From: an uncultured Psychromonas sp. | GTDB lineage: Bacteria; Pseudomonadota; Gammaproteobacteria; Enterobacterales; Psychromonadaceae | Length of the DNA: 64,000 nt | Reading direction: 5' to 3' | Assembly: GCF_947489755.1 (NCBI RefSeq) | Contig: NZ_CANLFB010000001.1 | Location: forward strand, 62,001-126,000 | Shown here: piece by piece, positions 1-9,965 of the stretch | Numbering within the stretch: the first letter of the stretch is position 1 | Layout of the letters: the number at the start of each line of letters is the position of its first letter | Made by a program: the position numbers and the translations under genes | Notes under the pieces: generated by a model | The model's input: the letters and a program-made list of their open reading frames with translations, nothing else | Database searches by the model: none | What the model was told of the DNA's origin: nothing

Positions 1-1323
1 GATCCCGCTCAAATGGAAACCACTGCAACTTTAAATGCAGCTGGTACACATTACCTTATTAATGGCGAAAAGCTTTGGTGCACTAATGGCCTCATCGCAG
101 ATTATTTAGTGGTGATGGCTTGCACCGCCCCTAAAGTTATTGGTGATAAAGAAGTTAAGCAAATTTCAGCTTTTATAGTGAAAGGCCAAAGTCCCGGGAT
201 TAACATTAAGCATCGTTGTGATTTTATGGGGATACGTGGCATTCAAAATGGTTTGATTGAGTTCAAAGATGTAGAAGTGCCTATTGAAGATAGAATTTTA
301 GAAGAAGGCCAAGGTTTAAAAATAGCATTAGCGACGCTAAACACAGGTCGTTTAACGATTCCCGCGGCTAGCACCGGTATGGCAAAGCAATGCCTTAATA
401 TGACTCGCCGTTGGGGTGGGAAACGTGTGCAATGGGGATTGCCGATTGCAAAACATGAAAAAGGCTCAAATCGTATTGCTTATATCGCATCAACAACCTT
501 TGCCATGGAAGCCGTTACCTGGGTAACGAGTTTTATGGCGGACAAAGGCGATGTTGATATTCGTATGGAAGCCGCCATGGCCAAGTTATTTTGTAGTGAG
601 ATGGCATGGAATGTGATGGATGAAACCGTACAAATGTTTGGTGGTCGAGGTTATGAAAAAGCCAGTTCATTAAAAGCCCGTGGTGAATTACCTTTTCCGG
701 TAGAGCGCATGTTACGTGACTGCCGTATTAATCGCATTATTGAAGGTACAACGGATGTAATGGAATTATTTTTAAGCAGGGAAGCGTTAGATACTCATTT
801 ATCTTTGGCTTCTGATTTAATTAAACCTAATGCTGATTTCACGACTAAACGAGATGCGGCTTTTAAGTTATTTAAAGAATATGCTGCTTGGTATCCTTCG
901 CAAATTATCAATAAAGAGTTTATTGAGCAATTTACGCATAGTGGAAAACTAGTTGAACACATTAATTATTGTCAGCGTACTTCACATCGCTTAGCAAGGG
1001 TGTTGTTTGAGCAAATGTTAGTGCACCGAGAAAAGCTAGAGTTACGCCAAGAAACGTTGGGGCACCTTATGACCATCGGCTGTGAAATCTTTGCGATGGC
1101 CGTGACTTGCTCTTATGCGAAAAGCCAAGCAAAAGCCGGTAATACTAATGCCATTTCATTGGCAGATCATCATTGTGTATTAGCATCAGAAAGAATAGAA
1201 GAGCATTTTAAAGCGTTATCGACTCCTCAACGAGAGACTGCAAAAGCAATTGCCGACGATATTTTGAGTAATCAGTATCAATGGTTGGAAGAGGGGATTT
1301 ATCCAGTTGCACCAGAACAGTAG
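1..1323 (+). CDS. acyl-CoA dehydrogenase, C-terminal part (5' end outside window)
   Basis: FAD-dependent enzyme that introduces the alpha-beta double bond into acyl-CoA in fatty-acid beta-oxidation. The reading frame is open from base 1 and enters with Asp-Pro-Ala-Gln, the end of the GSDPA-type stretch in the middle beta domain, so the methionine at 13 is internal. The middle domain is followed by the all-helical C-terminal domain containing RMLRDCRINRIIEGTTDVM (about residues 235-255), the usual site of the catalytic base and FAD contacts. About 180 residues follow that motif, so this is one of the larger members with a C-terminal extension, resembling the VLCAD/ACAD9 type. Substrate chain length cannot be read from the sequence. 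Confidence 0.9.
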   Translation, partial: DPAQMETTATLNAAGTHYLINGEKLWCTNGLIADYLVVMACTAPKVIGDKEVKQISAFIVKGQSPGINIKHRCDFMGIRGIQNGLIEFKDVEVPIEDRILEEGQGLKIALATLNTGRLTIPAASTGMAKQCLNMTRRWGGKRVQWGLPIAKHEKGSNRIAYIASTTFAMEAVTWVTSFMADKGDVDIRMEAAMAKLFCSEMAWNVMDETVQMFGGRGYEKASSLKARGELPFPVERMLRDCRINRIIEGTTDVMELFLSREALDTHLSLASDLIKPNADFTTKRDAAFKLFKEYAAWYPSQIINKEFIEQFTHSGKLVEHINYCQRTSHRLARVLFEQMLVHREKLELRQETLGHLMTIGCEIFAMAVTCSYAKSQAKAGNTNAISLADHHCVLASERIEEHFKALSTPQRETAKAIADDILSNQYQWLEEGIYPVAPEQ

Positions 1324-1360
1324 TATTTACAGAATAAGGTATTATTGTTAGAAGACGTTT

Positions 1361-1404
1361 AAAGGAAGGCATGGCTATTAAACACAAGCTCTTCCTTTTA
1401 ACGT
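1361..1404 (+). terminator. weak hairpin after acyl-CoA dehydrogenase
   Basis: Eight-base arms (aaaggaag / cttccttt) separated by about 22 bases, ending in a short T-containing tail. It lies between convergent genes. The long loop and poor T-run make this a weak call. Confidence 0.3.
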
Positions 1405-1482
1405 TATTGCTGTGCTTTATCATTAATGCTGTTAAATATTACTAATATAGCTAAATTTACTAATATAGGTGAATGCCGAGAC

Positions 1483-1806
1483 TTACTTAAATGTATGACG
1501 TTGTTTATTTAAGTTAACTACTTTCGGATTCTCTGTATCTGTATTAATAATAATGCCTTCTTGTTTTAGAAGCGCTATTTTCTTATCCGTGCCTAATGCA
1601 AACTTGCCGATGTTGCCGTTACTATTGACCACTCGGTGGCATGGAACGACGATTACATCTGGATTTTTTGCCATCGCATTGCCCACCGCTTGATAAGCTT
1701 TACCGCCAAGCTGATGAGCAATATCTGCATAGGTTACCACTTTACCTGCTGGTATTTGACGCAGTAAGTCGTAACATTGTTGATTAAAAGATTTATTTGA
1801 ATCCAT
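1483..1806 (-). CDS. MGMT-family DNA repair protein (methylated-DNA--cysteine S-methyltransferase)
   Basis: Suicide repair protein that transfers alkyl groups from O6-alkylguanine in DNA to its own cysteine. At 107 residues it is the DNA-binding/active-site domain alone, without the N-terminal ribonuclease-like domain of Ada or Ogt. The winged-helix segment TYADIAHQLGG precedes the active site PCHRVV. Having Cys rather than Trp separates it from alkyltransferase-like (ATL) proteins. The residue aligned with the arginine finger of the family (normally RAVG) appears to be Gln (YQAVGNAM). The ATG has a GAGG five bases upstream. It overlaps the end of rsuA by 14 bases, so the two are probably co-transcribed. 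Confidence 0.88.
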   Translation of the reverse strand: MDSNKSFNQQCYDLLRQIPAGKVVTYADIAHQLGGKAYQAVGNAMAKNPDVIVVPCHRVVNSNGNIGKFALGTDKKIALLKQEGIIINTDTENPKVVNLNKQRHTFK

Positions 1807-2485
1807 TGACCTCTTGCTCCGTTAAAAAGCGCGACTCTCCTAACGCTAAGTTATGATCTAATTCGACTTCACCTATTTGCTCTCTGTGTAGTTTAGTTAC
1901 ATAGTTACCTACTGCTGCAAACATACGTTTAACTTGGTGGTATTTACCTTCACTAATCGTTAACAGTACTTCTTTTTCACTGAGTACTTCTAATTTTGCT
2001 GGTAAACAAGCTTGGCTTTCACTTTTAAGTTGAATGCCTTCAGCAAAAAGTGAGATAGCATCGTCACTGATTGGATCTTGCAATGAGATACGGTAACGCT
2101 TTTCACATTTCTTACGAGGACTGGTTACCTGATGCGACCATTGACCATCATCAGTGATTAAAATTAACCCTGTTGTATCAGCATCTAAACGACCCGCAAT
2201 GAATACGTTTTGTTTTTTCTCTATATCGATAAGGTTTAATAAACTAGGCATTTGCTCATCAACGTTTGAGCTAATAAAGCCAGCCGGTTTATTAAGCATA
2301 ATGTAGCGAAACCCTCGCGTTGTAATTACCTGTCCTTTAAATTCAATAATATCGTCGGCAACGATTTTGTAAGAACCACTACGTAATGTGCCAGCCTGAT
2401 TGCTGATTAAGCCTTTACGAATAGCACTTTTTGCTTCGCTACGTGTCAATTCTGTTGATTCACAGATAAATTTGTCGAGTCTCAT
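1793..2485 (-). CDS. rsuA: 16S rRNA pseudouridine(516) synthase RsuA
   Basis: Isomerises U516 of 16S rRNA to pseudouridine during 30S assembly. The N-terminal S4 RNA-binding domain (MRLDKFICESTELTRSEAK) is followed by the RsuA/RluB/E/F catalytic domain. It has the signature GRLDADTTGL with the catalytic Asp (about residue 102), and the GKYHQVKRMFAAVGN motif near residue 180-195. The 230-residue length matches the E. coli enzyme (231). TDDGQWSH and the length fit RsuA better than RluE or RluF. The start codon overlaps the stop of tmcA (TAATG), implying translational coupling. Confidence 0.93.
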   Translation of the reverse strand: MRLDKFICESTELTRSEAKSAIRKGLISNQAGTLRSGSYKIVADDIIEFKGQVITTRGFRYIMLNKPAGFISSNVDEQMPSLLNLIDIEKKQNVFIAGRLDADTTGLILITDDGQWSHQVTSPRKKCEKRYRISLQDPISDDAISLFAEGIQLKSESQACLPAKLEVLSEKEVLLTISEGKYHQVKRMFAAVGNYVTKLHREQIGEVELDHNLALGESRFLTEQEVNGFK

Positions 2486-4509
2486 TATGTTGTGTGTTCT
2501 CTTATTTGTTGCGTAAGTAAGTCATCAATGCATTTTTTTATAAATGCCTGTGCTTGTTTTTGTCCAGTAAAATGGTGTTCTTGTATTATTTCTTGCCAAC
2601 TATGGTTTTGAATTACTTTTTCTATTAAACATCGTTGTTGTTGATTGTTTAAACTCGCTAATGATGAGCTATATAATAATTCAATTAATAAATACTCAAC
2701 ATTGTCGTAACTACGATTCGCATTTACGTAACCTGATAGTGCTTGTTGTGTTGACGCTTTCAATGGTTCGAATGCAATATTTGGCCATAATGTGATAATT
2801 AATGACGAGTCTAATTGTCTAAGTTGTCGGCTAACCTGTACTTTAACCTGTTTATGGAAGTCAGTCTGTATTTGATGGTGTAATTCTTTACCTTGTGGAC
2901 TTAAAGGTAAGTTAACCATAAATGAATGTTGTCCGCTGCTTTTATCTTTACGGATTCCAATACGTACAACTTGTAATTGGTGGCGTAACCAAAATTGTAA
3001 TAAATGTCCGCTTGCTGCAAAGCTAGCACTTAAATGATCAAATTGCTGTGTAGCCGCCCAATTAATGATCCATTGTAGTAATTTACTGCCTAATTGTTTT
3101 CTTTGTAGCATTGGTTGTACTGCAATACGTTGAATACGAGCAAATGAATGAGTTGCTGCATTCTTAAATCCACTATGGAAAGTCAGTGATTGAGCAATTA
3201 AGTGGCCGTTAGGTCTGCGTTTACCTTGATAGATTTGTTCACTTATTGTTTGATCAAATCTTCCTTCATGGTTTATTAATGAAACCGCTATTATTTCCTG
3301 ATCTTGTTGCATAGCAATAATCGTTAAATTTTGATCGTTTAATAAAGAAGCTAAGTCTGAAGGTTTAGTTTGATAATGGGCATTAACTAAAAGTGAGAAT
3401 AATTGGTTCAATAGCTCAGGATTTTCAAGTAACGCCGTTTGTTCAATGATCGAAATAGTTGGTTTAAGGTCATTATCATTGATTGCAGTTTGCGTCGATT
3501 GCTCAATTAAGCATAAACTTGAAAGAGTAAATGTTTCAACAGGATCATTTTGAGCCCAACGTATTGGGTGAGTAAGCTGAAAAGGCCGCCATTCTGGGGC
3601 TATATTATTTAGCTGCTGTTGAAAACGTAAAGCAAATCCTCGTCCTGAGCCTTCATAACCAAACTGTGTTGTTGCAAAGACAATTCGTGAATAACGCTTT
3701 GTAAACGAAATTAACAATTTAAGAGGGATCGCAGCGGCCTCATCAATTATTAGCAAGTCACACTCTGGTTGCTCATTGTTTAATGCATCGGGAGGTATGA
3801 AAATAAGCCGTTGCAAATTTTCCTCATCCATTAATATTAGTTTTGCATGTTTATATATAGTAATAGTGGCTTGCTTACTTGGCGCACAAATTATAATTTT
3901 AGTTAAACCTTGGTTAATCAAGGTTGCCGCAGCAATACCTAAACTTGCTGATTTTCCTCTTCCTCTATTAGCAGTAAGAACTAACGGTCGGCGTCGATGC
4001 CCTTTAACCGTGTTAATGATTTGTTTAATCGCCTGTTGTTGCTCTTCTATATATAAGTATTGATGAGAAGTAGGGGAGGCTAGCTGTTTATCTCTTAATG
4101 AAGGTTGTTGAGTGTCATTCAATATCGGGATTTGATGCGTAATAAGTTGTTTCTGCATATATAGTGAAAAATTATCATTTGCCGTGTTTTGTTCAGGTAG
4201 CAGTAAAACAATAACCGAACCACCACATACAGCACCTTCTGCTGCTGCAAACATATTGGCATCGAATTGTTGATGCATATTCATAAATAACAAATGAACA
4301 TCTTGCCCTAGTAAAGATAGATAATGACAAGCTTCAACAGAAGTAGGGCTTTCACCGCACCATTTATAATCATTATTTTCAAATTCAATAATTGCTGAAG
4401 CTTGCTCAAAACACCATTGTAGCGTTCCTTGAATACAACACAGCTGTCGATGGTTAGATTGCTCGGCTAAATGTTTAAGTTGTTGGTAAAATTGAGTGAC
4501 GACAGACAC
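2485..4509 (-). CDS. tmcA: tRNA(Met) cytidine acetyltransferase TmcA
   Basis: Makes N4-acetylcytidine at the wobble base of elongator tRNA(Met), using acetyl-CoA and ATP, to prevent misreading of AUA. An RNA-helicase-like module carries the Walker A motif NRGRGKSA and the Walker B segment LLIIDEAAAIP. It is followed by the GNAT acetyltransferase core (FARIQRIAVQPMLQRKQLG) and a C-terminal tRNA-binding region. I chose the GTG at 4509: it has AGGAT six bases upstream and gives the family's usual N-terminus. A longer ATG-start frame (from 4569) would add a 20-residue hydrophobic stretch that TmcA does not have. It is the first gene of tmcA-rsuA-ogt and diverges from the S10 operon. Confidence 0.92.
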   Translation of the reverse strand: MSVVTQFYQQLKHLAEQSNHRQLCCIQGTLQWCFEQASAIIEFENNDYKWCGESPTSVEACHYLSLLGQDVHLLFMNMHQQFDANMFAAAEGAVCGGSVIVLLLPEQNTANDNFSLYMQKQLITHQIPILNDTQQPSLRDKQLASPTSHQYLYIEEQQQAIKQIINTVKGHRRRPLVLTANRGRGKSASLGIAAATLINQGLTKIIICAPSKQATITIYKHAKLILMDEENLQRLIFIPPDALNNEQPECDLLIIDEAAAIPLKLLISFTKRYSRIVFATTQFGYEGSGRGFALRFQQQLNNIAPEWRPFQLTHPIRWAQNDPVETFTLSSLCLIEQSTQTAINDNDLKPTISIIEQTALLENPELLNQLFSLLVNAHYQTKPSDLASLLNDQNLTIIAMQQDQEIIAVSLINHEGRFDQTISEQIYQGKRRPNGHLIAQSLTFHSGFKNAATHSFARIQRIAVQPMLQRKQLGSKLLQWIINWAATQQFDHLSASFAASGHLLQFWLRHQLQVVRIGIRKDKSSGQHSFMVNLPLSPQGKELHHQIQTDFHKQVKVQVSRQLRQLDSSLIITLWPNIAFEPLKASTQQALSGYVNANRSYDNVEYLLIELLYSSSLASLNNQQQRCLIEKVIQNHSWQEIIQEHHFTGQKQAQAFIKKCIDDLLTQQIREHTT

Positions 4510-4667
4510 AAGAGATCCTAGTGGTGATAAAATGAATAATAAACATCGAATAAGTATAAAATGTAACATAAAAAAGGATCGCTAATATCAGTAACGAAGG
4601 GATCCTTGTGGTTATAGAACCAAGCAGATCCTTTTGAATGTTTTTTAAACAAACTTACAATAAATAC

Positions 4668-4695
4668 TTGCCTTAGTTTATAGATAATGTATTAT
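4668..4695 (+). promoter_or_regulatory. candidate sigma-70 promoter of the S10 operon
   Basis: TTGCCT and TATTAT are separated by 16 bases and predict transcription from about 4702. That gives a leader of roughly 175 nt before rpsJ, close to the leader length known for the E. coli S10 operon. A second candidate, TTGAAT-16-TACAAT (4634-4661), would start about 35 bases earlier. The sequence alone cannot choose between them. Confidence 0.4.
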
Positions 4696-4698
4696 ACG

Positions 4699-5189
<491 letters not shown>

Positions 5190-5204
5190 AGAGGAGTTAT
5201 CGTA

Positions 5205-5843
5205 ATGACAATCGGTCTAGTAGGTCGTAAAGTTGGTATGACTCGCATCTTCACTGAAGATGGTGTCTCTATTCCAGTTACAGTTCTAGAATGTTCACCA
5301 AACCGTGTTACTCAAGTTAAATCACTTGATACTGATGGCTACCAAGCTATTCAAGTAACAGCTGGCTCTAAAAAAGCAAGCCGTGTAAACAAACCTGAAG
5401 CTGGTCACTTTGCGAAAGCAGGTGTAGAAGCAGGTCGTGGTTTATGGGAATTCCGCCTTGGTCAAGACGAAGGTGCAGATATTCAAGTTGGTGCTGAGCT
5501 AAGCGTTGAGTTGTTCAACGAAATAAATAAAGTAGATGTTACTGGTCAATCTAAAGGTAAAGGTTTCCAAGGTGCTGTTAAGCGTTGGAATTTCTCTATG
5601 CAAGATGCGACTCACGGTAACTCTATTAGCCATCGTGCTCCAGGTTCAATTGGCCAATGTCAAACACCGGGACGCGTATTTAAAGGCAAGAAAATGGCTG
5701 GTCATATGGGTGCTGAGCGTGTTACGACTCAAAACCTTGAAGTTGTTCGCGTAGACATTGAACGCAATTTACTGCTCGTTAAAGGTGCAGTAGCTGGTGC
5801 GAAAAATGGCAACGTATTCATCAAACCTGCTGTTAAAGCATAG
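5205..5843 (+). CDS. rplC: 50S ribosomal protein L3 (uL3)
   Basis: Early-assembly 50S protein whose internal loop reaches the peptidyl-transferase centre. It is 212 residues long, starts [16 protein letters not shown] and contains the loop [20 protein letters not shown]. The Gln of QTPG corresponds to the residue methylated by PrmB in E. coli. GAGGAG precedes the ATG, and the gap to rpsJ is 15 bases. Confidence 0.98.
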   Translation: MTIGLVGRKVGMTRIFTEDGVSIPVTVLECSPNRVTQVKSLDTDGYQAIQVTAGSKKASRVNKPEAGHFAKAGVEAGRGLWEFRLGQDEGADIQVGAELSVELFNEINKVDVTGQSKGKGFQGAVKRWNFSMQDATHGNSISHRAPGSIGQCQTPGRVFKGKKMAGHMGAERVTTQNLEVVRVDIERNLLLVKGAVAGAKNGNVFIKPAVKA

Positions 5844-5857
5844 CCGAGGAGTTAGTA

Positions 5858-6463
5858 ATGGAATTGGTATTGAAAGATGCACAAAGTGCTCTTGAAGTTT
5901 CTGACACTACCTTTGGACGTGAATACAACGAAGCCCTTGTACATCAGGTAGTCGTTGCATATGCAGCCGGTGCTCGTCAAGGTACTCGTGCTCAGAAAAC
6001 CCGTAGTGATGTTCGCGGTGGTGGTAAGAAGCCATGGCGTCAAAAGGGTACTGGTCGCGCACGTGCAGGTACAATCCGAAGCCCAATCTGGGTAGGTGGT
6101 GGTGTAACTTTTGCAGCTCGTCCTCAGGACCATAGCCAAAAAGTTAACAAAAAAATGTATCGCGGTGCTGTAAGAAGTATTCTGTCTGAGTTAGTTCGCC
6201 AGGATCGTCTAATCGTTGTCGAAAAATTTACTGTAGAGGCTCCTAAAACTAAAGAGCTTGCAGCTAAATTAAAAGACATGGATCTTAAAGATGTTTTGAT
6301 TATCACTGAAGAATTAGATGAAAATCTATTCTTAGCAGCGCGTAACTTGTATAAAGTTGACGTTCGTGATGTTCAAGGTATTGATCCAGTAAGCCTAATC
6401 GCGTTTGATAAAGTTTTAGTAACTGCTGATGCAGTGAAAAAGATTGAGGAGAGCCTAGCATGA
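5858..6463 (+). CDS. rplD: 50S ribosomal protein L4 (uL4)
   Basis: Lines the polypeptide exit tunnel with its extended loop. In enterics it also represses its own operon through the S10 leader and modulates RNase E. It has 201 residues, as in E. coli. The tunnel loop (about residues 45-95) carries the basic [19 protein letters not shown] segment. GAGGAG precedes the ATG. The last four bases overlap the rplW start (ATGA), indicating translational coupling. Confidence 0.98.
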   Translation: MELVLKDAQSALEVSDTTFGREYNEALVHQVVVAYAAGARQGTRAQKTRSDVRGGGKKPWRQKGTGRARAGTIRSPIWVGGGVTFAARPQDHSQKVNKKMYRGAVRSILSELVRQDRLIVVEKFTVEAPKTKELAAKLKDMDLKDVLIITEELDENLFLAARNLYKVDVRDVQGIDPVSLIAFDKVLVTADAVKKIEESLA

Positions 6464-6759
6464 TCAGTGAAGCACGTTTACTGCAAGTTATTCTAGCCCC
6501 GCATATCTCTGAAAAGGGAACTTTATCTGCTGAAAACCATAACACTATGGTATTCAAAGTTGCAGGTACTGCGACTAAAGCAGAAGTCAAAGCGGCAGTT
6601 CAGAAGTTATTTGATGTTGAAGTAACTGGTGTTCGCACACTTAACGTGAAGGGTAAAACCAAGCGTTCAGGTCAACGTATGGGTCGCCGTAGCGACTGGA
6701 AAAAAGCATACGTTTCTCTGGCTGAAGGTGCAGACATTAGTTTCGATGGCGCTGAGTAG
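6460..6759 (+). CDS. rplW: 50S ribosomal protein L23 (uL23)
   Basis: Sits at the exit-tunnel rim and is the docking site for trigger factor and SRP. The 99-residue product contains the conserved [18 protein letters not shown] stretch and the loop [15 protein letters not shown]. The ATG overlaps the rplD stop codon. A GAGGAG lies inside the end of rplD. Confidence 0.97.
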   Translation: MISEARLLQVILAPHISEKGTLSAENHNTMVFKVAGTATKAEVKAAVQKLFDVEVTGVRTLNVKGKTKRSGQRMGRRSDWKKAYVSLAEGADISFDGAE

Positions 6760-6770
6760 AGGAATTATAG

Positions 6771-7598
6771 ATGGCTATTGTAAAATGTAAGCCTACGTCT
6801 CCAGGTCGTCGCCACTTAGTTAAAGTGGTAAACAACGATCTGCATAAAGGCAAGCCATACGCTCCACTTTTAGAGTCAAAATCTAAATCTGGTGGTCGTA
6901 ATAATGGCGGTCGCATTACGGTTCGACATATCGGTGGTGGTCACAAACAACACTATCGTTTAGTTGATTTTAAACGTAATAAAGATGGTATCCCGGCAAA
7001 AGTTGAGCGTTTGGAATATGATCCAAACCGTAGTGCAAATATCGCACTAGTACTTTATGCTGATGGTGAACGTCGCTACATCCTTGCCCCTAAAGGCCTG
7101 GTTGCTGGTGATATGATCCAATCTGGTGAAGATGCATCAATCAAAGCAGGTAACTGTTTGCCGATGCGTAACATCCCAGTAGGTACAACAGTACACGCTG
7201 TAGAAATGAAACCTGCTAAAGGTGCACAAATTGCACGTTCAGCTGGCTCATACAGCCAAATTATAGCTCGTGATGGTGCTTACGTTACTCTACGTTTACG
7301 TAGTGGTGAAATGCGTAAAATCCCTGCTGAGTGTCGTGCAACAATCGGTGAAGTTGGTAATGCAGAACATATGCTACGTCAACTAGGTAAAGCTGGTGCT
7401 ACGCGTTGGCGTGGTGTTCGTCCTACCGTTCGTGGTGTTGTAATGAACCCAGTAGATCACCCACATGGTGGTGGTGAAGGTAAGTCATCGGGTGGTCGTC
7501 ATCCTGTGTCTCCTTGGGGTGTTCCAACTAAGGGTTACAAAACTCGTAAGAACAAGAAAACTGATCAGTATATTGTTCGTCGTCGCAATAAGAAATAA
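6771..7598 (+). CDS. rplB: 50S ribosomal protein L2 (uL2)
   Basis: Largest 50S core protein, required for subunit joining and peptidyl-transferase activity. It has 275 residues and begins [19 protein letters not shown]. The highly conserved C-terminal motif [13 protein letters not shown], containing the functionally important His, is intact, followed by the basic tail. AGAGGA lies before the ATG. Confidence 0.98.
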   Translation: MAIVKCKPTSPGRRHLVKVVNNDLHKGKPYAPLLESKSKSGGRNNGGRITVRHIGGGHKQHYRLVDFKRNKDGIPAKVERLEYDPNRSANIALVLYADGERRYILAPKGLVAGDMIQSGEDASIKAGNCLPMRNIPVGTTVHAVEMKPAKGAQIARSAGSYSQIIARDGAYVTLRLRSGEMRKIPAECRATIGEVGNAEHMLRQLGKAGATRWRGVRPTVRGVVMNPVDHPHGGGEGKSSGGRHPVSPWGVPTKGYKTRKNKKTDQYIVRRRNKK

Positions 7599-7612
7599 GT
7601 AGAGGTATCGCC

Positions 7613-7888
7613 ATGCCACGTTCTCTCAAGAAGGGTCCTTTTATTGACCTACACTTGCTGAAGAAGGTAGAGAAAGCGGTTGACAGTAACGAGAAAAAGC
7701 CTATTAAGACTTGGTCTCGTCGCTCTATGATCATTCCTGATATGATTGGTCTAACTATCGCTGTCCATAACGGGCGTCAACACGTGCCAGTATTCGTAAC
7801 TGATGAAATGATCGGTCACAAACTGGGTGAATTTGCACCAACTCGTACTTACCGTGGCCATGTCGCGGATAAGAAAGCGAAGAAATAG
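7613..7888 (+). CDS. rpsS: 30S ribosomal protein S19 (uS19)
   Basis: Head protein of the 30S subunit that pairs with S13 near the A-site tRNA. The 91-residue product [19 protein letters not shown]... with [20 protein letters not shown] is close to E. coli S19 (92). AGAGGT precedes the ATG, and the gap to rplB is 14 bases. Confidence 0.98.
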   Translation: MPRSLKKGPFIDLHLLKKVEKAVDSNEKKPIKTWSRRSMIIPDMIGLTIAVHNGRQHVPVFVTDEMIGHKLGEFAPTRTYRGHVADKKAKK

Positions 7889-7896
7889 AGGTAATT

Positions 7897-8232
7897 ATGG
7901 AAGCTTTAGCTAAACATTTATACGCTCGTTCTTCGGCTCAGAAAGCGCGCCTGGTAGCAGATCAAGTACGTGGTCTTCCAGTAGAAAAAGCACTAGAACT
8001 TTTATCATACAGCCCTAAGAAAGCCGCTGTTTTGATCAAGAAAGTTGTAGATTCTGCAATTGCAAACGCCGAGCATAATGAAGGCGCTGATGTTGATGAA
8101 CTAGTTATCACAAAAATTTGTGTTGACGAAGGTCCAACAATGAAGCGTATCATGCCGCGTGCGAAAGGTCGTGCCGATCGCATAATGAAGCGTTCTTGCC
8201 ATATCACAGTAGTGGTATCAGACAGGGGTTAA
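7897..8232 (+). CDS. rplV: 50S ribosomal protein L22 (uL22)
   Basis: Exit-tunnel protein whose beta hairpin (near residues 80-100, containing [18 protein letters not shown]) forms part of the tunnel constriction, the macrolide-response region. It is 111 residues long, against 110 in E. coli. It starts eight bases after the rpsS stop with AGAGGT as ribosome-binding site. Confidence 0.98.
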   Translation: MEALAKHLYARSSAQKARLVADQVRGLPVEKALELLSYSPKKAAVLIKKVVDSAIANAEHNEGADVDELVITKICVDEGPTMKRIMPRAKGRADRIMKRSCHITVVVSDRG

Positions 8233-8235
8233 ACA

Positions 8236-8925
8236 ATGGGACAGAAAGTTCATCCTAACGGTATTCGCCTAGGTATCACTAAAGCATTTAGCTCTACTTG
8301 GTATGCAGGCAAAAAAGATTTTGCAGATAACTTATACAGTGATTTTCAAATCCGTAAATTCTTAACAGAGAAATTGAAAAACGCTTCTTTGTCTAAAATT
8401 ACTATTGAACGTCCAGCGAAAAGCGTACGTGTGACTATTCACACAGCTCGTCCTGGTGTTGTAATTGGTAAGAAAGGTGAAGATGTTGAGTTACTACGTA
8501 CAGCTATTGCTAAAATGGCCGGCGTTCCAGCTCAAATCAATATCTCAGAAGTTCGTAAACCTGAACTTGACGCAAAACTAGTAGCAGATTCAATCTCTTC
8601 TCAGTTAGAGCGTCGTGTTATGTTCCGTCGTGCTATGAAGCGTGCGGTACAAAATGCTATGCGTCTAGGCGCTAAAGGTATCAAAGTTCAAGTTAGTGGT
8701 CGTCTTGGTGGTGCAGAAATCGCTCGTGACGAATGGTATCGTGAAGGTCGTGTACCTCTGCATACTCTTCGTGCCGATATTGATTACTCAACATCAGAAG
8801 CATTGACTGTTTACGGTATCATTGGTGTTAAGGTTTGGATATTTAAAGGCGAGATTCTTGGTGGTTTACCACTTCAACAAGAAGAAGCGCCAGCTAAACC
8901 AAAACGCAAAGGTCGCGGTAAGTAG
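8236..8925 (+). CDS. rpsC: 30S ribosomal protein S3 (uS3)
   Basis: Head protein at the mRNA entry channel with helicase activity shared with S4 and S5. The 229-residue product has an N-terminal KH domain ([22 protein letters not shown] carries the GxxG loop) and the C-terminal S3 domain ([21 protein letters not shown]). The C-terminus is a short basic tail. AGGGG lies before the ATG, three bases after rplV. Confidence 0.98.
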   Translation: MGQKVHPNGIRLGITKAFSSTWYAGKKDFADNLYSDFQIRKFLTEKLKNASLSKITIERPAKSVRVTIHTARPGVVIGKKGEDVELLRTAIAKMAGVPAQINISEVRKPELDAKLVADSISSQLERRVMFRRAMKRAVQNAMRLGAKGIKVQVSGRLGGAEIARDEWYREGRVPLHTLRADIDYSTSEALTVYGIIGVKVWIFKGEILGGLPLQQEEAPAKPKRKGRGK

Positions 8926-8937
8926 GAGTAAAATCTA

Positions 8938-9348
8938 ATGATGCAACCAAAACGTATGAAGTTCCGCAAAATGATGAAAGGCCGCAACCGTGGTCTTTCT
9001 AAAGGCGCGGAAGTAAGCTTTGGCGAATTTGGCTTAAAAGCAACTGGTCGTGGTCGAATTACTGCTCGTCAAATCGAAGCAGCACGTCGTGCAATGACTC
9101 GTCATGTTAAACGTCAAGGTAAGATCTGGATCCGTGTGTTTCCTGATAAACCGATTACCAGCAAACCGTTAGAAGTGCGCCAAGGTAAAGGTAAAGGTAA
9201 CGTGGAATATTGGGTTGCTCAAACTCAACCAGGTAAAGTTCTTTATGAAATGGAAGGTGTTCCAGAAGCATTGGCTCGTGAAGCATTTGCTCTTGCAGCA
9301 GCTAAATTGCCAGTGGCAACAACTTTCGTAACTCGTAAGGTGATGTAA
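8938..9348 (+). CDS. rplP: 50S ribosomal protein L16 (uL16)
   Basis: Late-assembly 50S protein near the A-site tRNA elbow. It has 136 residues, the same as E. coli, and begins [19 protein letters not shown]. The [14 protein letters not shown] segment includes the Arg that is hydroxylated in some gammaproteobacteria. The terminal TAATG overlaps the rpmC start by one base. Confidence 0.98.
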   Translation: MMQPKRMKFRKMMKGRNRGLSKGAEVSFGEFGLKATGRGRITARQIEAARRAMTRHVKRQGKIWIRVFPDKPITSKPLEVRQGKGKGNVEYWVAQTQPGKVLYEMEGVPEALAREAFALAAAKLPVATTFVTRKVM

Positions 9349-9539
9349 TGAAAGCTAACGAACTTAAAGAAAAAAGCGTTGAAGAGCTTAATGCTGAACT
9401 TCTAAACTTATTACGTGAGCAATTTAACTTACGTATGCAGTTAAACACAGGTCAGTTAGAAAAGCCGCACTCAGTTAAACAAGTGCGTCGTGACATCGCC
9501 CGTGTTAAGACAGTATTAAATCAGAAGGCAGGTGCGTAA
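9348..9539 (+). CDS. rpmC: 50S ribosomal protein L29 (uL29)
   Basis: Small two-helix 50S protein next to L23 at the tunnel exit. It has 63 residues with the conserved [20 protein letters not shown] core. It overlaps both neighbours through TAATG junctions (rplP stop/rpmC start, rpmC stop/rpsQ start), so translation of the three is probably coupled. Confidence 0.97.
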   Translation: MKANELKEKSVEELNAELLNLLREQFNLRMQLNTGQLEKPHSVKQVRRDIARVKTVLNQKAGA

Positions 9540-9790
9540 TGAGCGAAAAAAATACTCGTACTCTTCAAGGTAAAGTAATCAGTGCAAAGATGGAAAAATC
9601 TATCGTTGTAGCTATTGAACGTAAAGTGAAGCACCCGTTATACGGTAAATTCATGAAGCGTACTACTAAGCTACATGCACATGATGAAACAAACCAGTGT
9701 AATGAAGGCGACTACGTAGAAATTAGTGAGTGTCGTCCTTTATCTAAGAATAAATCTTGGACATTGGCAAAAATCGTAACCAAAGCATAG
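9539..9790 (+). CDS. rpsQ: 30S ribosomal protein S17 (uS17)
   Basis: OB-fold protein binding the 5' and central domains of 16S rRNA early in assembly. The 83-residue product, with [19 protein letters not shown] and [19 protein letters not shown], matches E. coli S17 (84). It is the last gene of the S10 operon: a terminator hairpin follows 43 bases downstream, before the spc operon. Confidence 0.97.
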   Translation: MSEKNTRTLQGKVISAKMEKSIVVAIERKVKHPLYGKFMKRTTKLHAHDETNQCNEGDYVEISECRPLSKNKSWTLAKIVTKA

Positions 9791-9832
9791 TTATCTGATT
9801 TTAGATAATTTAATTTGATTACATAAGCGAAG

Positions 9833-9862
9833 CGGTACTCATTTTTTGAGTGCCGTTTTTTT
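9833..9862 (+). terminator. intrinsic terminator between S10 and spc operons
   Basis: Nine-pair hairpin with one G-U pair (cggtactca / tgagtgccg) with a T-rich loop and seven Ts following. A smaller hairpin (ttatct / agataa) lies just before it at 9791-9808. It separates rpsQ from rplN. Confidence 0.8.
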
Positions 9863-9866
9863 AGAC

Positions 9867-9895
9867 TATCTTTCTAATAAAGTTGGTGGTATGAT
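9867..9895 (+). promoter_or_regulatory. spc operon promoter
   Basis: The -10 element TATGAT at 9890-9895 is preceded by TGG, giving an extended TGn -10. The -35 region (tatctt, spacer 17) is weak, as is common with extended -10 promoters. It lies directly after the S10 terminator and about 70 bases before rplN, where enteric bacteria have the spc promoter. Confidence 0.6.
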
Positions 9896-9965
9896 GCCGC
9901 TCCCTGAAAATATGGGGAACACGACTCGTTTAGAGAGTATTAATAGTAAATAGCGGAGCACTATA

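Noticed and set aside
13-1323. Start codon of the acyl-CoA dehydrogenase at 13
   Set aside because: The frame is open from base 1 with conserved residues (Asp-Pro-Ala-Gln) before that Met; the true start is outside the window.
1483-1806. Alkyltransferase-like protein (ATL/YbaZ) as the identity
   Set aside because: ATLs have PWHR; this protein has PCHR with the reactive Cys.
3776-4063. 95-codon antisense open frame within tmcA
   Set aside because: Shadow of the conserved TmcA helicase module, including the antisense of its Walker motifs.
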